Shown in pieces: positions 1 to 8,299 of a DNA stretch of 64,000 bases. Made by a program: the position numbers and the translations under genes. The notes beneath the pieces were generated by a model. The model made no database searches, had not been told where the DNA came from, and saw nothing but the letters and a program-made list of their open reading frames with translations. Origin of the DNA: Proteus vulgaris (GTDB taxonomy: Bacteria > Pseudomonadota > Gammaproteobacteria > Enterobacterales > Enterobacteriaceae); NCBI RefSeq assembly GCF_033708015.1, contig NZ_CP137920.1, positions 1,426,001 to 1,490,000 on the forward strand, given 5' to 3'. Every line of letters begins with the position of its first letter. Position 1 is the first letter of the stretch.

Positions 1-2
1 CA

Positions 3-194
3 AAAAGTACACAAATCATTCGCCAATTAAATGAAGAATTAAAAGGTGCATTACCTATTATTGGTGTCGGTGGGATTGATTCATTAACGGCAGCCAGAGA
101 AAAAATGGATGCAGGTGCTTCTCTTATTCAAGTCTATTCAGGATTCATTTATCAAGGTCCTGCACTTATCAAATCTATAATTAATCATATCTAA
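3..194 (+). CDS. pyrD: Dihydroorotate dehydrogenase (quinone), C-terminal end
   Basis: Partial gene entering from the left edge; the last 63 residues and the stop codon are present. The segment contains the glycine-rich IIGVGGIDS stretch and a [10 protein letters not shown] stretch, which form the FMN phosphate-binding end of the class 2 PyrD barrel. The family oxidises dihydroorotate to orotate at the inner membrane in pyrimidine synthesis. The next gene is zapC, as in E. coli, which supports the call. The N-terminal part lies outside the window. Confidence 0.93.
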   Translation, partial: KSTQIIRQLNEELKGALPIIGVGGIDSLTAAREKMDAGASLIQVYSGFIYQGPALIKSIINHI

Positions 195-208
195 ATACAT
201 TTAATAAT

Positions 209-245
209 GAGTTAGGGGCTTTTCTTCTGCCCTTAACTCGTTTAT
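209..245 (+). terminator. pyrD terminator
   Basis: GAGTTAGGGGC (209-219) pairs with GCCCTTAACTC (229-239) over 11 bp with one G-U pair, followed by a short T-rich stretch. It sits 15 bp after the pyrD stop. Confidence 0.7.
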
Positions 246-412
246 ATTGCCTCTAGTTGGTTATTTTTTATTAAATTGCACTGATTGTGCTTAATTAATA
301 GTAAAATGAATCCTGTTTTTGTTAGGTGATATTAAATATTTTATTTAGGTCATTTAATTTTGATTGTTTATCAGAGTATAAAACAGGGAATGAATCTAAG
401 GGGGATTAATTA

Positions 413-964
413 GTGATAATAAAACCCGATGATCGCTGGCGTTGGTATTTTGATGTTGAGCAACAAAAATTAATGCTTGATTTAGCAAATGGTATGGTTT
501 TTCGTTCCCGCTTTTCAAGCAAAATGTTGAGTGAGAGTGCTCGGCAATCAGCATCTTTTACCGTCGATGATGCAGCTCTTTATTATGGATACGATGAGCA
601 AATTCGACAAATAGATATGCCATCAGAATCAAGAGCTGAATTAGCTTTAAATGCATTAATAGCCCATCGCTTTTTAAAGCCACTGATGCCTAAGAGTTGG
701 TATTTTGAAGTTAACAATAATCAAATCAACCCTTATTTATCGCAAGTGGTAGAAGTTTCATTAAAAGAAGAAGACGAAACCGCTCTTTTTTTAGTGACTG
801 AAGTGGGGGCTCAAGCTTGTTTATGTTTATTAGCGCAACCTCAGTTAACATTATTTGATAGAATACTTAATTTTTGTGACCCAATAAAAATAATGAATGA
901 TAGGTTAAGCAATTACCATAAAAAGTCAGAGTCAGGATCATTTTTGTACGAGAAAGTTATTTAA
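413..964 (+). CDS. zapC: Cell division protein ZapC
   Basis: A 183-residue protein close in length to E. coli ZapC (about 180). ZapC binds FtsZ at the Z-ring and promotes lateral bundling of its polymers in the cytoplasm. The N-terminus (KPDDRWRWYFD) and the ALNALIAHRFLKPLMPKSWYF stretch look family-typical. The start is GTG at 413, preceded by a purine-rich AAGGGGG stretch. The pyrD-zapC-ycbX order is the E. coli order, although a bacteriocin cassette now separates zapC from ycbX. A strong hairpin terminator follows directly. Confidence 0.92.
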   Translation: MIIKPDDRWRWYFDVEQQKLMLDLANGMVFRSRFSSKMLSESARQSASFTVDDAALYYGYDEQIRQIDMPSESRAELALNALIAHRFLKPLMPKSWYFEVNNNQINPYLSQVVEVSLKEEDETALFLVTEVGAQACLCLLAQPQLTLFDRILNFCDPIKIMNDRLSNYHKKSESGSFLYEKVI

Positions 965-965
965 C

Positions 966-999
966 AAAAAGAGTAAAAAGGACTTACTCTTTTTATCGT
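966..999 (+). terminator. zapC terminator
   Basis: Perfect 11-bp stem AAAAAGAGTAA (966-976) / TTACTCTTTTT (984-994), seven-base loop, T-run in the 3' arm. It is also A-rich on the other strand and so may work both ways. Confidence 0.8.
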
Positions 1000-1177
1000 T
1001 ACTCATTATTTATGACATTCTAAAAACAAATTTATCTCAAACAATACTCCCTAATATCAAATCTTCATTACTCTCTTTCTGTATTCTTCTAAAAAATAAA
1101 ATGAATTTATCAATAAATTCTCATTGAGTTATTAATAAGATAATTCTTATTAAATAAACTGTTTTATTTAAAATAAA

Positions 1178-1208
1178 AAAAGAAGATAAGGGCAAATTAC
1201 CTTCTTTT
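1178..1208 (-). terminator. Terminator behind the relic ycbX 3' end
   Basis: AAAAGAAG/CTTCTTTT inverted repeat. On the minus strand it is followed by seven T then AT-rich sequence, the form of an intrinsic terminator for a leftward transcript. It lies 20-50 bp downstream of the stop codon of the duplicated ycbX end at 1230, so it is probably the original ycbX terminator. Confidence 0.6.
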
Positions 1209-1229
1209 AATTTGTGATAAAGATAAGCG

Positions 1230-1305
1230 TTATTTTTTATTAAGTGAAAGTTTCACATTACCGTTAGGCACACAGCTACAAGCTAAAATTTCACCTGAGC
1301 GTTAT
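1230..1305 (-). pseudogene. Relic of the ycbX 3' end (direct repeat copy 1)
   Basis: Positions 1240-1303 match 2942-3005 inside the intact ycbX with 62 of 64 identities, in the same orientation. Read leftwards the relic encodes RSGEILACSCVPNGNVKLSL, then Asn-Lys-Lys and a stop at 1230-1232. This includes the last cluster cysteine of the ferredoxin domain and a short natural C-terminus. The intact ycbX instead ends with a longer, divergent tail. I infer that this is the original end of ycbX, left behind when the bacteriocin cassette was inserted. Confidence 0.8.
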
Positions 1306-1425
1306 GGCTGAGCGAAGGTAACACCTTATTTATTAAGAATACTCTTTCATGGAAAGAGAACATGATTAGCCAATAACTTGTGTGGTTACGCTTAATATGG
1401 CTCTTTGAAGAAGAGAGATTTTCTT

Positions 1426-2292
1426 ATGGTGTGTTCTCCTCCCGTTGGTATCGGGAGTGATAGATACCCTCCAATGATTTATCAAGAATACCCTAAAAAT
1501 AAAGAAACTGCGCTTACTGCTACTGGACTGAAATTAAATATTCCCAAAGAAACACAACTGAGAGATATAGCAAGGCAAAAAGGTATCATTAATACTTCGG
1601 CAACTGTAATTGAACAGATTGTTAATGGGACGAAACAAATTGAATTAGTCAAAACGAATACACCAGTTAAAACTCGTGTAGTTGAAGCAAGAAAAACGGT
1701 TGAGAAAGGTATTTTTGCTTATACTTTACCAAATAAGAAACAAGAAAGAATAGTTCAGATTGGTAGTGCGGAGATCTTAACGGGGACTGCATTACCTCAG
1801 CCAGAAAGACATAAATATCTACCTGGTAAGATATATGATATTCCTAGGTTTAATACTTTACCTTTAGATGCACCTACTTTTTTTACAGAAAGTGAGAAAG
1901 AACAGTCTTCGCTAAAAGAGCCTATAATTTTGGTGTTTCCATGGGAATTGGGAATAAAACCAATTTATTTATCGACAGGAAAGAAAGATAAACCTCGCCA
2001 AGGCGTAAAAGAGCGCGGCCATAGTTATCACCCAGCACCAAGAGCTGAAGATATTAAAGGATTGGGCATCCTTAAGCCCGTTCAAGGTAAAACACCTAAA
2101 CAAGGTGGAGCAGGCAAACGTAATCGCTGGAAAGGTGATAAAGGGCGAAGGATCTATGAGTGGGATTCACAGCATGGCGAGCTGGAAGGATATCGCGCCA
2201 GTGATGGTCAACATATAGGGGTATTTGACCCCAAAACAGGTAAGCAGTTAAAACCTGCAGATCCTAAACGCAATATCAAAAAATTTCTATAA
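1426..2292 (+). CDS. E3/cloacin-type 16S rRNase bacteriocin (short form)
   Basis: The last 95 or so residues are plainly the cytotoxic domain of colicin E3/cloacin DF13, which cuts 16S rRNA in the decoding site. Visible landmarks are HSYHPAPRAEDIKGLG, KRNRWKGDKGRRIYEWDSQ, GELEGYRASDGQH and the end DPKRNIKKFL. The catalytic Asp, His and Glu of the family are present (about D247, H250, E254). Upstream, PIILVFPWELGIKPIYL looks like the pyocin S/colicin translocation domain. At 288 residues it is much shorter than colicin E3 (about 550) and has no recognisable receptor-binding domain; an in-frame stop lies at 1393. ATG 1426 has a GAAGAGAG Shine-Dalgarno; TTG 1405 is an alternative start. No LexA box is visible upstream. 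The immunity gene follows after 13 bp. Confidence 0.88.
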   Translation: MVCSPPVGIGSDRYPPMIYQEYPKNKETALTATGLKLNIPKETQLRDIARQKGIINTSATVIEQIVNGTKQIELVKTNTPVKTRVVEARKTVEKGIFAYTLPNKKQERIVQIGSAEILTGTALPQPERHKYLPGKIYDIPRFNTLPLDAPTFFTESEKEQSSLKEPIILVFPWELGIKPIYLSTGKKDKPRQGVKERGHSYHPAPRAEDIKGLGILKPVQGKTPKQGGAGKRNRWKGDKGRRIYEWDSQHGELEGYRASDGQHIGVFDPKTGKQLKPADPKRNIKKFL

Positions 2293-2305
2293 GGTAGATA
2301 AGATT

Positions 2306-2563
2306 ATGGGATTGAAATTACATACTCAGTGGTTTGATAAAAAAACAGAAGAAATGATAGGCGAAGAATACTCAAAAGATTTTGGTGATGATGATTTCCT
2401 GATTGATGAAACAATTGATCCAAAAGATGAAAATATAATTAATAATGGGGTTTTTGATTTACATAAAGATTGGGTTAAAGCTATTCAAAAGCATGTTACA
2501 CATAAAATTGAATTGAATAAGTATATTTATCAAATTTCTTTCGACTATCGTGATAAATGGTAA
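2306..2563 (+). CDS. Cloacin/colicin E3-type immunity protein
   Basis: An 85-residue acidic protein with the ImmE3 family pattern: it starts MGLKLHTQWFDKKTE, carries GEEYSKDFGDD, and ends YQISFDYRDKW. Immunity proteins of this family bind the rRNase domain of the cognate bacteriocin in the cytoplasm and block it. It starts 13 bp after the toxin stop, so the two are probably co-transcribed, and a strong terminator follows at 2602. Length and ends match the family, so it is probably functional. Confidence 0.92.
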   Translation: MGLKLHTQWFDKKTEEMIGEEYSKDFGDDDFLIDETIDPKDENIINNGVFDLHKDWVKAIQKHVTHKIELNKYIYQISFDYRDKW

Positions 2564-2601
2564 TGAACAAGTGTATATAATATTCATTTATATCATTTTG
2601 A

Positions 2602-2625
2602 AAGTCTCTTAATGGAGACTTTTTT
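2602..2625 (+). terminator. Terminator of the bacteriocin-immunity operon
   Basis: AAGTCTC (2602-2608) / GAGACTT (2615-2621) with a six-base loop and a following T-run. It may also stop leftward read-through from ycbX. Confidence 0.85.
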
Positions 2626-2661
2626 ATTGAGTTATGAGATATCCTCTTAAAAATTAGCTAG

Positions 2662-2781
2662 TTAATCAATCTTAATGCACTTATTCTCAAGAAAATCCTT
2701 TTCATTACCTTTATACTTAACAAGGTAATACTGTTCTGACAAATCATAACGACTGACGATGTAATGAATATTAGGGGGAGA
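2662..2781 (-). pseudogene. Open remnant downstream of the immunity gene
   Basis: A 39-codon open stretch on the minus strand with no start codon, reading ...NIHYIVSRYDLSEQYYLVKY... to a stop at 2662. The composition looks protein-like rather than random. It could be the end of a decayed second immunity or accessory gene of the cassette. I do not recognise it. The surrounding DNA (2626-2898) shows no other gene. Confidence 0.25.
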
Positions 2782-2898
2782 TTACTTGAGCTTTGGGATT
2801 CAATAAACTCAGTTATATATGATTGGGGGAAAGCTAATCAATTTAATATTTACTGATAACGATATATATCATACATAACTGTGTTTATATTGAGTTCT

Positions 2899-4056
2899 TT
2901 ATTTCATTTCTTTGTTTATAGCAATGTCATTTTTATTATCTTTAAGTGAAAGTTTCACATTACCGTTAGGCACACAGCTACAGGCTAAAATTTTACCTGA
3001 GCGTTTAATTGCGCCAGCTTTTAATGCATTAACATCGCCTTCATCTAATTGGATAGCACAAGAGCCACAAAGGCCAGCTCGGCAACTATAAGGAATGGTA
3101 TAACCATTATTTTCAAGCTGTTCTAACAGGACTTCTTGGTTATTACCTTCGAAAACCTCACCGTTAAATTCAATACTGACAGTCTGTTCTTGTGCGTTTT
3201 CAACAATAGGTGTTGATTGTGTTTCAACAGGTGCTGTTACAAGATATTGTTTCGCTTCTTTATAAGCTAATACTTCAACAGTGTCTCCCACACGAATAAT
3301 ACCCGTTTGACGAATGATGATATTTTGACCAAAATCGACATCACCCGTTTCATCACTACGGAATGTTTGCAGTGTTGCGAGTGGTTCTGTGTTAGGATGT
3401 TTAACGCCTTTATCAATACTGATTGTGGTCATGATGCAACGGCTACAAGGTTTCATAAGATCCATCACAACAGCGCCAATACGAATAGTTTGCCAAGTAT
3501 CTTCTTCAAAAGGCTTTGCACCTGTTATGAGGATATTGCCTCGAAATTGCTCAATATTAATTGAAGCGGGGCAACGCTGTTGTAAGTATTGAAATGAGGC
3601 TTCATTAATTAATAAATAAGGGTAACCATCAGCGAAAGAAACCGCGGTTTCTGGATTTTTTTTCACTCGACGGGTCGATTTTTCACCCGTCCAACGAAGT
3701 TGAACATCCATTTTTAAATAACGACTGAACCACTGATTTATTTCATCTGGTGCCACATACGCGGTAAAATGGTTGCCCCAAACTTCTGTCGGCTGCAATG
3801 TGGTCTCAAAATCTTGATAAGTGATAGCAATGCCTTCACCATCAGGTGCTTGAATATAAATACCGTTTGCCATGACAGTGGGAATAAAACACAGCAAAAT
3901 GGGAAATTTTCGTGCTGTGATAAAAGTCCCTTCTGGGGTGGTTATCATAAAATCACGATCAAACGTGAATCCGCTCTCACGAGCAAATGCATGAGAAAGT
4001 CGAATTCCCTTCATTGATTTAACTGGGTGTATATAAAGGCGTGAAACGTTGATCAT
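2899..4056 (-). CDS. ycbX: YcbX, MOSC and 2Fe-2S ferredoxin domain protein
   Basis: A 385-residue protein with an N-terminal beta-barrel and MOSC domain (about 1-265; conserved Cys in KPCSRC) and a C-terminal plant-type ferredoxin domain (about 300-365) with cluster cysteines near 325, 330, 333 and 359 in CRAGLCGSC and ACSC. In E. coli YcbX supports detoxification of N-hydroxylated base analogues using molybdenum cofactor. ATG 4056 has GGGAG six bases upstream; a longer frame to 4119 lacks such a site. The last dozen residues (KDNKNDIAINKEMK) differ from the relic end at 1230, so the tail was probably replaced when the cassette inserted. Confidence 0.93.
   Translation of the reverse strand: MINVSRLYIHPVKSMKGIRLSHAFARESGFTFDRDFMITTPEGTFITARKFPILLCFIPTVMANGIYIQAPDGEGIAITYQDFETTLQPTEVWGNHFTAYVAPDEINQWFSRYLKMDVQLRWTGEKSTRRVKKNPETAVSFADGYPYLLINEASFQYLQQRCPASINIEQFRGNILITGAKPFEEDTWQTIRIGAVVMDLMKPCSRCIMTTISIDKGVKHPNTEPLATLQTFRSDETGDVDFGQNIIIRQTGIIRVGDTVEVLAYKEAKQYLVTAPVETQSTPIVENAQEQTVSIEFNGEVFEGNNQEVLLEQLENNGYTIPYSCRAGLCGSCAIQLDEGDVNALKAGAIKRSGKILACSCVPNGNVKLSLKDNKNDIAINKEMK
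2942..3005. repeat. Direct repeat copy 2 (inside ycbX)
   Basis: This is the intact-gene copy of the 64-bp repeat whose other copy is at 1240-1303 (62/64 identical, same orientation, 1702 bp apart). The pair brackets the bacteriocin cassette. Confidence 0.85.
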
Positions 4057-4164
4057 CGGTGCTCCCAAAAAGACATTATTATTTTTTATAGCCAGTAACT
4101 TTATGACAACGTAATACAATTAGCTATAATGCCCAACAATTTTATTTTAGGTGGTAACAATATT

Positions 4165-6279
4165 ATGCGCTCTCTGTTTGCCAGCACAGGCCGAGGTCTG
4201 GAAGAACTATTAAAATCTGAACTTGAACACCTTGGTGCTCAGGCTTGCCAGATAACACAAGGCGGTGTTTATTTTCGTGCTGATGATAAAACCATGTATC
4301 AGTCTTTACTTTGGAGCCGTTTAGCGTCACGTATTATGTTGCCGTTAAATGAGTTCAATGTTTATAGTGATTTAGACTTATATCTTGGTGTGCAGGCAAT
4401 TGATTGGAGTGAAATTTTTACTGTTAATCAAACTTTTGCTATCCATTTTAATGGTACGAATGACATTATTCGTAATAGCCAATATGGTGCATTAAAAGCA
4501 AAAGATGCCATCGTTGACTCATTTCAACGTAAAATAGGGCAACGTCCAGATGTCGCTAAACAATCTCCTGATATCCGCTTAACTATCCACCTTCATAAAG
4601 AAAAGGCCTCATTGTCTTTAGATTTAAGTGGTGATGGTTTACATCAACGTGGCTACCGCGATTTAACAGGACAAGCACCATTAAAAGAAAACTTAGCTGC
4701 CGCAATTATTATGCGTTCAGGCTGGAAAACCGACACACCATTAATCGATCCAATGTGTGGCTCTGGTACATTATTAATTGAAGCTGCCATGATGGCGACT
4801 GACTGCGCTCCTGCATTAAATCGTGTGCATTGGGGATTCCGCCATTGGTTAGGTCACGATGAAGCGTTATGGAAAGAAGTGACTCATGAAGCGTTTGCCC
4901 GTTTCCGTGAAGGTAAAAAGAATACCACTGCGCGTTTCTACGGTTTTGATGTCGATAAACGTGTATTGGATATGGCAAGAGCCAATGCCCGCAGAGCGAA
5001 TGTAGCTGAACTGATCACGTTTGCTCATGGTGATGCCGCTAAACTGACAAACCCTGTGTCAACAGAAATAAAAGGGACTATTATCAGTAATCCTCCTTAT
5101 GGTGAGCGTTTAGAAAGTGAGCCAGCATTAATTGCACTACACAGCCAATTAGGACGAGCGATAAAAGCACATTTCCCAGGATGGCGATTATCGCTATTTA
5201 GTGCATCACCAGAATTGTTAAGTTGTATTCAATTACGTGCTGAAAGAGAGTTCAAAGCAAAAAATGGTCCTCTTGATTGTGTACAAAAGAACTATTTACT
5301 TTCTGATACACCATCAACGATTAACACTGGACTTGCGGAAGATTTTGCAAACCGTTTACGTAAAAATGAGAAAAAACTCGCGAAATGGGCAAAACAACAG
5401 CAAATTGAATGTTATCGTTTATACGATGCTGATTTACCTGAATATAATGTTGCTGTGGATCGCTATGGCGATAAAGTGGTTATTCAAGAATATGCCCCCC
5501 CTAAAACGGTTAATGAACACAAAGCCCGTCAGCGTTTATTCGATGTGATTAGCGCAACAATGGAAGTATTGGCATTACGTTCTGATCAACTGATTTTAAA
5601 AACCCGTCAACGCCAAAAAGGTAAACAGCAGTATGAAAAAATGGCCGAAAAGGGTGATTTTTTCTTAGTTGACGAGTTTGGTGCAAAATTTTGGGTAAAC
5701 CTAACCGATTATCTTGATACCGGGTTGTTCTTAGATCACCGTATTGCACGAAAAATGCTGGGTGAAATGAGCAATGGAAAAGACTTCTTAAATCTTTTTG
5801 CTTATACCGGTACAGCTTCTGTTCATGCGGGAATTGGTGGTGCAAAAAGCACAACAACCGTTGATATGTCCCGTACTTATCTTGAATGGGCTGAGAAAAA
5901 TTTCCAAGCGAATGGTTTATCTGGCAGACAGCACCGTTTAATGCAAGCAGATTGCATTCAGTGGTTAATGCAGAGCAATGAACAATTTGATGTGATCTTT
6001 ATCGATCCACCGACGTTTTCTAACTCTAAACGAATGGAAAACACCTTCGATGTACAGCGGGATCACATTGAACTAATGAAACATTTGAAACGTTTGTTAA
6101 GAAAAGGCGGAACAATTATGTTCTCAAATAACAAACGTGGATTCAAAATGGAACATGACGAGTTAGCAAAAATTGGGTTGTGTGCAAAAGAGATAACACA
6201 GAAAACATTATCACAAGACTTTGCGCGTAACCGTCAAATTCACAATTGCTGGCTGTTAACTCATGCTGGTGAGGAATAA
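4165..6279 (+). CDS. rlmL: 23S rRNA methyltransferase RlmKL
   Basis: A fused bifunctional enzyme of 704 residues that makes m2G2445 (RlmL half) and m7G2069 (RlmK half) in 23S rRNA. After a THUMP region come the RlmL methyltransferase with DPMCGSGT near residue 195 and NPPY near 309, then the RlmK methyltransferase with LFAYTGTAS near 545 and IDPPTF near 613. The start at ATG 4165 gives the family N-terminus MRSLFAST and has TTAGGTGG upstream; an ATG at 4129 would add 12 unrelated residues. uup follows after 6 bp, suggesting an operon. Confidence 0.95.
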   Translation: MRSLFASTGRGLEELLKSELEHLGAQACQITQGGVYFRADDKTMYQSLLWSRLASRIMLPLNEFNVYSDLDLYLGVQAIDWSEIFTVNQTFAIHFNGTNDIIRNSQYGALKAKDAIVDSFQRKIGQRPDVAKQSPDIRLTIHLHKEKASLSLDLSGDGLHQRGYRDLTGQAPLKENLAAAIIMRSGWKTDTPLIDPMCGSGTLLIEAAMMATDCAPALNRVHWGFRHWLGHDEALWKEVTHEAFARFREGKKNTTARFYGFDVDKRVLDMARANARRANVAELITFAHGDAAKLTNPVSTEIKGTIISNPPYGERLESEPALIALHSQLGRAIKAHFPGWRLSLFSASPELLSCIQLRAEREFKAKNGPLDCVQKNYLLSDTPSTINTGLAEDFANRLRKNEKKLAKWAKQQQIECYRLYDADLPEYNVAVDRYGDKVVIQEYAPPKTVNEHKARQRLFDVISATMEVLALRSDQLILKTRQRQKGKQQYEKMAEKGDFFLVDEFGAKFWVNLTDYLDTGLFLDHRIARKMLGEMSNGKDFLNLFAYTGTASVHAGIGGAKSTTTVDMSRTYLEWAEKNFQANGLSGRQHRLMQADCIQWLMQSNEQFDVIFIDPPTFSNSKRMENTFDVQRDHIELMKHLKRLLRKGGTIMFSNNKRGFKMEHDELAKIGLCAKEITQKTLSQDFARNRQIHNCWLLTHAGEE

Positions 6280-6285
6280 TTTACA

Positions 6286-8214
6286 ATGCCGTTAATTAGT
6301 TTGACTGGGGCTTATCTCTCTTTCAGTGATGCCCCATTATTAGATAGTACCGATTTATTTATTGAAGAAAATGAACGCGTTTGTTTAGTTGGACGCAATG
6401 GTGCGGGTAAATCAACGCTATTAAGAGTGTTATCGAAAGAGCAACCTTTAGATGATGGTCAAGTGGTTTATGAGCAAGATCTTGTAACTGCTCGTTTGCA
6501 ACAAGATCCGCCAAGAGACATTGAAGGTACTATCTTTGACTTTGTTGCAGAAGGTGTTGAAGAAGATGCTAAATATCTAACGGATTACCACCATATTTCT
6601 AAATTGATTGAGACAGATCCTTCTGATAAAAATCTCAATAAAATGGCAGAGCTGCAAGAAGTACTTGATAGTCGTAACTTGTGGTTACTTGATAGCCGAA
6701 TTGCAGAAGTGCTAGAAAAACTCGGTTTAGATGGTGAAGCAGATCTTTCTTCTCTATCTGGTGGTTGGTTAAGAAAAGCAGCATTAGGACGTGCATTAGT
6801 CAGCGCACCCAAAGTGCTGTTTTTAGATGAACCAACAAACCACCTTGATATTGAAACGATCCTTTGGCTTGAGAAGTTCTTAAAAGATTTCCAAGGAAGT
6901 ATAGTCTTTATTTCTCATGACCGTTCATTTATCCGGAATATGGCAACGCGGATTATCGATCTTGATCGTGGAAAACTTTCTTCATGGCCAGGAAATTACG
7001 ATAAGTATCTTGAAAGCAAAGAAGAAGCATTACGTGTTGAAGAGCAACAAAATGCAGAGTTTGATCGTAAATTAGCGCAAGAAGAAGCGTGGATACGCCA
7101 AGGTATTAAAGCTCGACGTACTCGCAATGAAGGTCGTGTTAGAGCATTAAAAGCGCTACGTGTTGAGCGCAGTGAACGCCGTGAAGTGTTAGGTAGTGCA
7201 CGTATGCAGGTCGAAGAAGCGACTCGCTCTGGTAAAATTGTTTTTGAACTTGAAGATGTTAATTACAGCATTGGAATGCGTAAGTTAGTTCATGACTTTT
7301 CTGCCAAAGTACAACGTGGTGATAAAATTGCGCTGGTGGGACCGAATGGTTGTGGTAAAACCACTTTATTGAAACTCATGTTGGGCGATTTAAAAGCAGA
7401 CAGCGGACGAGTTCATTGTGGTACTAAGCTTGAAGTTGCTTACTTTGATCAGCACCGTGCGACACTTGATCCTGATAAAACAGTCATGGATAACCTTGCT
7501 GAAGGTAAACAAGAAGTGATGGTTAATGGTCGTCCGCGCCATGTACTTGGTTATTTGCAAGACTTCTTATTCCCTCCAAAACGTGCAATGACGCCTGTTC
7601 GTGCTCTTTCAGGGGGAGAGAGAAACCGCCTATTACTGGCTCGTTTATTCTTAAAACCAAGTAACTTGCTTATTCTCGATGAGCCAACCAATGATCTCGA
7701 TGTTGAAACATTGGAATTGCTAGAAGAGCTTGTTGATGCCTATCAAGGCACTGTTTTACTGGTTAGCCATGATCGTGAATTTGTTGATAATAGTGTAACT
7801 GAGTGTTGGATCTTTGAAGGTGATGGTGTTATTAACAGCTACGTTGGTGGATATTACGATGCTCAACAACAACGAGCACAGTCGGGTTCACTAAAAAGTG
7901 CGGCAAGCAAACCGCGCAATGCACCAGAAAAAGCTGAAAAAGAAGCAAAAGTGAAAGATAGCTCTAAAAAGAACACTCGTTCTAACAAGTTAAGTTATCA
8001 TTTGGCGCGAGAACTTGAGCAACTTCCTGCTAAATTAGAAAGCTTAGAAACGCAGTTAAGTGCATTACAAGAAGAAGTAAGTGGGGCAGATTTTTTTACA
8101 CGTCCTCATGAAGAAACAGAAAAAGTGTTAAAAGCGCTTGCAGATAAAGAACAAGAGCTTGAAACTGCTTTTGACAGATGGCAAGAGCTAGAATTGATGC
8201 AAAACGGCGAATAG
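6286..8214 (+). CDS. uup: ABC-F ATPase Uup
   Basis: A 642-residue soluble ABC-F protein with two ATPase domains. Walker A motifs are GRNGAGKS at about 36 and GPNGCGKT at about 352; signatures are LSGGW and LSGGE; Walker B is LFLDEPTNHLD and LILDEPTNDLD. The charged C-terminal region after about 555 is the coiled-coil DNA-binding extension of Uup. Uup acts in the cytoplasm on ribosomes and suppresses precise excision of transposons. It starts 6 bp after rlmKL and ends at a GC-rich terminator. Confidence 0.95.
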   Translation: MPLISLTGAYLSFSDAPLLDSTDLFIEENERVCLVGRNGAGKSTLLRVLSKEQPLDDGQVVYEQDLVTARLQQDPPRDIEGTIFDFVAEGVEEDAKYLTDYHHISKLIETDPSDKNLNKMAELQEVLDSRNLWLLDSRIAEVLEKLGLDGEADLSSLSGGWLRKAALGRALVSAPKVLFLDEPTNHLDIETILWLEKFLKDFQGSIVFISHDRSFIRNMATRIIDLDRGKLSSWPGNYDKYLESKEEALRVEEQQNAEFDRKLAQEEAWIRQGIKARRTRNEGRVRALKALRVERSERREVLGSARMQVEEATRSGKIVFELEDVNYSIGMRKLVHDFSAKVQRGDKIALVGPNGCGKTTLLKLMLGDLKADSGRVHCGTKLEVAYFDQHRATLDPDKTVMDNLAEGKQEVMVNGRPRHVLGYLQDFLFPPKRAMTPVRALSGGERNRLLLARLFLKPSNLLILDEPTNDLDVETLELLEELVDAYQGTVLLVSHDREFVDNSVTECWIFEGDGVINSYVGGYYDAQQQRAQSGSLKSAASKPRNAPEKAEKEAKVKDSSKKNTRSNKLSYHLARELEQLPAKLESLETQLSALQEEVSGADFFTRPHEETEKVLKALADKEQELETAFDRWQELELMQNGE

Positions 8215-8221
8215 CCGACCG

Positions 8222-8246
8222 AAAACGGGGCATCACGCCCCGTTTT
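8222..8246 (+). terminator. rlmKL-uup terminator
   Basis: Perfect AAAACGGGG (8222-8230) / CCCCGTTTT (8238-8246) stem with a seven-base loop, directly behind uup. Confidence 0.9.
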
Positions 8247-8299
8247 ACTTTCTGAGTTAACTATTCTTTTATTGATTATTCTAAATAAGAGGTGTCGCT

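Noticed and set aside
1306..1425. LexA box for the bacteriocin gene
   Set aside because: No CTGT-N8-ACAG or near match was found in the upstream 120 bp; SOS control is therefore not claimed.
3307..4017. Three plus-strand open frames inside ycbX
   Set aside because: They lie antisense to a well-conserved gene, lack Shine-Dalgarno sites and show no family pattern.
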